NCBI GenBank assembly: GCA_019671135.1
Contig: JAHRHY010000001.1
Span: 1,178,001-1,242,000 of the forward strand
DNA from: Linnemannia hyalina
Taxonomy: Eukaryota > Mortierellomycota > Mortierellomycetes > Mortierellales > Mortierellaceae
Direction of reading: 5' to 3'
DNA: 64,000 nucleotides
This document shows positions 61,547-64,000 of the stretch, one piece after another; the stretch's first letter is position 1, and the number at the start of each line of letters is the position of its first letter. The position numbers and the translations under genes are program-made. The notes beneath the pieces were generated by a model that saw only the letters and a list, made by a program, of their open reading frames with translations, searched no databases and had not been told where the DNA came from.

Positions 61547-64000
61547 CTATGGCTGAGTACCGGAGCTCCTCCTTTCCAGGGCCTCCTTCATCAATCGGAT
61601 CGGGGTAGCAAAGGACTCGATGATCTCCATGGCATCCTCCTGTGTGCCATACTGCTCCGTTGCCTCCATCTGCTTGTGTAGATCGGCAATCGCTCGCAAC
61701 ACCTCCAACATCAAATCGCGAGGTGACCGCTCCTCCACATGTTGTTGGATTTGTTGTTGTAAGGACACCGCGTGTGAATGCGGCTGTAGGACTTGAACCC
61801 CTTCCATAGCAGTCGGTGACTCCATCAACGCGTCAACAGCGCCTTGGTGACTCGTTTCAGTTGCTCCTGATCCTGCATCCTGGAGGTTTGCGTGCGTGCG
61901 ACTACTGTTGTAGAGCATGCTCGCCACGGTCGCAACCGTGCTGGCTGTGACTTCAGCCGCGTCATGATTTGCCTGTGCTGCACTACCCGCATTCGATCCT
62001 AGTCCTTGTGAACTATTAGTGGCGTCCAAGCTTGCACTCGCCACCAGCGACAGTGCCGCCATATCCTGAGCAGTGCCTTGTTCCCGAATGACCCGCGATA
62101 TAGATTCGGTGTTAAGCAAGGGCTCGCTTATTGCAAGCACCTGGTGTTGTAGTTGGTTGTGTGTTGTAGTATGAGTTGTTCCAGGTGCCGCTAGCGTGTG
62201 GACGGCTATCGTTTGATTGTCGTGACTGTTGTTGGCGGCGTGCAGATTGTCAGACACACCAAAGCCGTGTCCTGAACCGTTGGGCTGTGTGCTTTCCAGT
62301 GTGATCTGCCAGGTCGATGTTTGTGGGACATGGGACGACTCCATGCCTGTACCCTGCTTCTGGTTCTGGCCGGTCGAGCTGTGAGCTTCCCGCGATGACG
62401 ATGATGATGACTGCTGAGCTGACTGAGGCGATGATGGTTGGGAGAGTCGCTGGGCTAGTGTTGTCTTATCTTCGAACCGAAGGACGTTGCCGCCTCGAGT
62501 GACCCGATCCGAAATTGGCGTAGTTGTTAACTTTGGGCTGTTCTTGTTCTTGATCTGCCTCGAGGTGTTGGCGAAGAGAGCATAACATGAAGGCAAAAGG
62601 ATCTTGATGTTTTGCTTCGTCGCCGGGTGAAGCTATGGGTTCGTTAGACCGTCATCAGCAAAAGCGAATTTGTTAGAAAATCAAAGAAAGTGTAACGAAT
62701 TCACCATGGTTAAATATACAGGCTCTCAACAGCTCAGTAAGCAGCACATACCTCGTCCAACATTGCAGATCCCGAGTTCATCAAGTTTTTGACAGTTTTC
62801 CAGTCAAGTCCTTCACGAACACGCTCCTTGATCCATGCCTTGAGATCTTGCGGCAATCTCTGTGCCTTGATGTCCTCCATCACATCCGGCACATGGCCTT
62901 CGTGCCTCCAAGAGTACTCGATCAGCACTTCGTTCTCGTGGAACTGTTTCCGCATTTTGATAAAAGCGGGACAGTTGCACTTGATACTCCCGTTCCGTTT
63001 TCGTTTCTTGCTAGGATCAATGTTGGGATTCTTGCGGTCGCGATACTGTCCTGCATGGTCACACTGGAACTCTCGCGTCCATTCGCTTGCTGTCGGTCCA
63101 CGAGCAAATGCTATATAGTTGATATGGATGGATGACCAGCGGTATACAGTAATTAATTACTCTGCGCATGGACAAGCCTTTGCTGGAACTCACACAAGCT
63201 ATGCAAACATGAAGATAATATATTATGCGATGTGTTCTTACTTTGCTTGTCGCGGTGGCGGTGCCGCACCATATTCCAGCGACAAAAAGTCTTCTCTTGG
63301 TCAAGCCATGTCTCCCAGTCATCGGCTGGCCATTTGAAGATCGCAGGACACTTGTCATAACGCTCTCCGCTTCCTGAGCTGCTGCCCTCTTGATTCAGAG
63401 TATTCGTAGCTGGAATTGTAGGGTTGGCGCTGCTGCTACTGCTCCTGTCGCTGCCGTCCATGTTTGACGAAGGTCCTGCAGACGATGACGAGGAGGTAGA
63501 CGCAAGACCAGCCCCTGCCGCGATGGCAGCGACTGCCGCAACAGAAGGCGCCGATGCTGTAGAAGTCACCGAGTCTGTAACAGCAGACTTGGAGGCAGCG
63601 ACAACAGCCTCTGCCACGACCGAATCCAGACTCTCCAGAGATGCCAGAGTGGCGGCCGTTGCAGCAGCAGCGACGGCGGCAGCGGCGGCGGCGGCAGTAG
63701 TCGTTGAGTCGGTGGATTGGTCGTGACTGCTCTGCAGGACATGGGAGGCGACCTGATGGTCTGTAAGATCGTGATGATGGAGGAGGCTGCCTGTTGTGGC
63801 AGGAGCAGCGTGTTGAAGGTTCAGTTGCCCGCTGGCATTGCTGGCAAGGGTCGTCTGAAGGGCTGATCCGTTAGCGCTACCATTTGAAAGCGCGTCTTGG
63901 TCCAGAGTGTCATGGGCAGAGTGGAGTGAGAGATGCTGGAACTGCTGCCGTTGCTGCTGTTGCTCTCGTTGCTCCTGTTGCTCTTGTTGCTCCTGCTGCT
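61547..64000 (-). CDS. FAR1/WRKY-GCM1-like zinc-finger protein (5' partial)
   Basis: Exons complement(61547..62632, 62752..63110, 63242..64000), open at the right edge so the start is missing (codon phase begins at 63998); at least 734 residues. The N-terminal part is Gln-, Ala- and Ser-rich. The core runs from FKWPADDWETWLDQEKTF to KMRKQFHENEVLIEYSWRHEGH. It contains the C-X(n)-C-N-C-P-A-F ... H-E-G-H pattern (FQCDHAGQYRDRK, GSIKCNCPAFI, WRHEGHVP) of FAR1/WRKY-GCM1 zinc fingers, which are DNA-binding modules shared with Mutator-like transposases. IKERVREGLDWKTVKNLM follows, a helix like those after such domains. The last exon is long and Ser/Gln/Thr-rich and does not show a DDE transposase. 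A domesticated transposase-derived transcription factor is the best guess. Confidence 0.75.

Overview
This 64 kb window is nuclear DNA from a filamentous fungus. The genes are split by mostly short GT-AG introns, the intergenic DNA is rich in homopolymers and microsatellites, and the products include fungal Golgi, spliceosomal and lipid enzymes. An oleaginous-type PDAT, an animal-type glutamate dehydrogenase with an antenna, and C-ending codon bias with pyrimidine-rich leaders fit an early-diverging lineage, most likely Mucoromycota/Mortierellomycota. The lineage is inference. I saw no rRNA or tRNA gene, CRISPR array, prophage or intact transposon.

Layout. 1-2.5 kb: no supported gene. 2.5-3.4 kb (-): NAD(P)-binding SDR-like protein, 5' end unresolved. 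3.9-4.9 kb (-): unknown Gln/Lys-rich coiled-coil protein. 7.0-9.9 kb (+): PDAT (LRO1 type). 10.3-12.6 kb (+): glucosidase II beta with an HDEL end. 12.7-12.9 kb: a 113-bp-period tandem module with hairpins. 13.0-14.4 kb (+): splicing factor Isy1. 14.6-17.2 kb (-): mitochondrial m-AAA protease. 17.4-20.1 kb (-): splicing factor Cwc22. 21.2-25.7 kb (+): ISWI chromatin remodeller. 25.9-26.6 kb (-): unknown 250-aa protein. 26.6-29.7 kb: repeat-rich non-coding DNA. 29.8-32.1 kb (+): glutamate dehydrogenase. 32.5-34.2 kb (+): three-KH RNA-binding protein. 35.9-37.2 kb (+): secretory single-pass membrane protein. 38.6-43.8 kb (+): Golgi Ca2+/Mn2+ ATPase (PMR1). 44.0-46.7 kb (-): unknown multi-pass membrane protein with an RG-rich tail. 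47.4-48.9 kb (+): alpha/beta hydrolase. 48.9-52.2 kb: repeat-rich non-coding DNA. 52.2-54.6 kb (+): Ser-rich tail-anchored protein. 55.1-58.6 kb (-): peroxisomal ABCD half-transporter with two GC-AG introns. 59.8-61.1 kb (-): acidic signal-anchored protein. 61.5-64.0 kb (-): FAR1/WRKY-GCM1-like zinc-finger protein running off the right edge.

Exon models were built by hand from splice consensus, reading phase and family similarity. For PDAT, GTB1, ISY1, AFG3/YTA12, CWC22, ISWI, GDH, the KH protein, PMR1, the hydrolase, ABCD and the acidic protein, the joined exons keep phase throughout and give a complete frame. Functionally the genes are ordinary housekeeping genes: storage lipid and peroxisomal lipid import, ER/Golgi quality control and ion supply, pre-mRNA splicing, chromatin, and mitochondrial proteolysis and glutamate catabolism. 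They do not form an obvious cluster or pathway.

The most unusual signal is the duplicated module at 12710-12912. Its two copies differ almost only by transitions, share a short reading frame, and carry an identical 11-bp hairpin that begins exactly at the stop codon. One copy has a GT-type and the other a GC-type splice-donor sequence at the same place.
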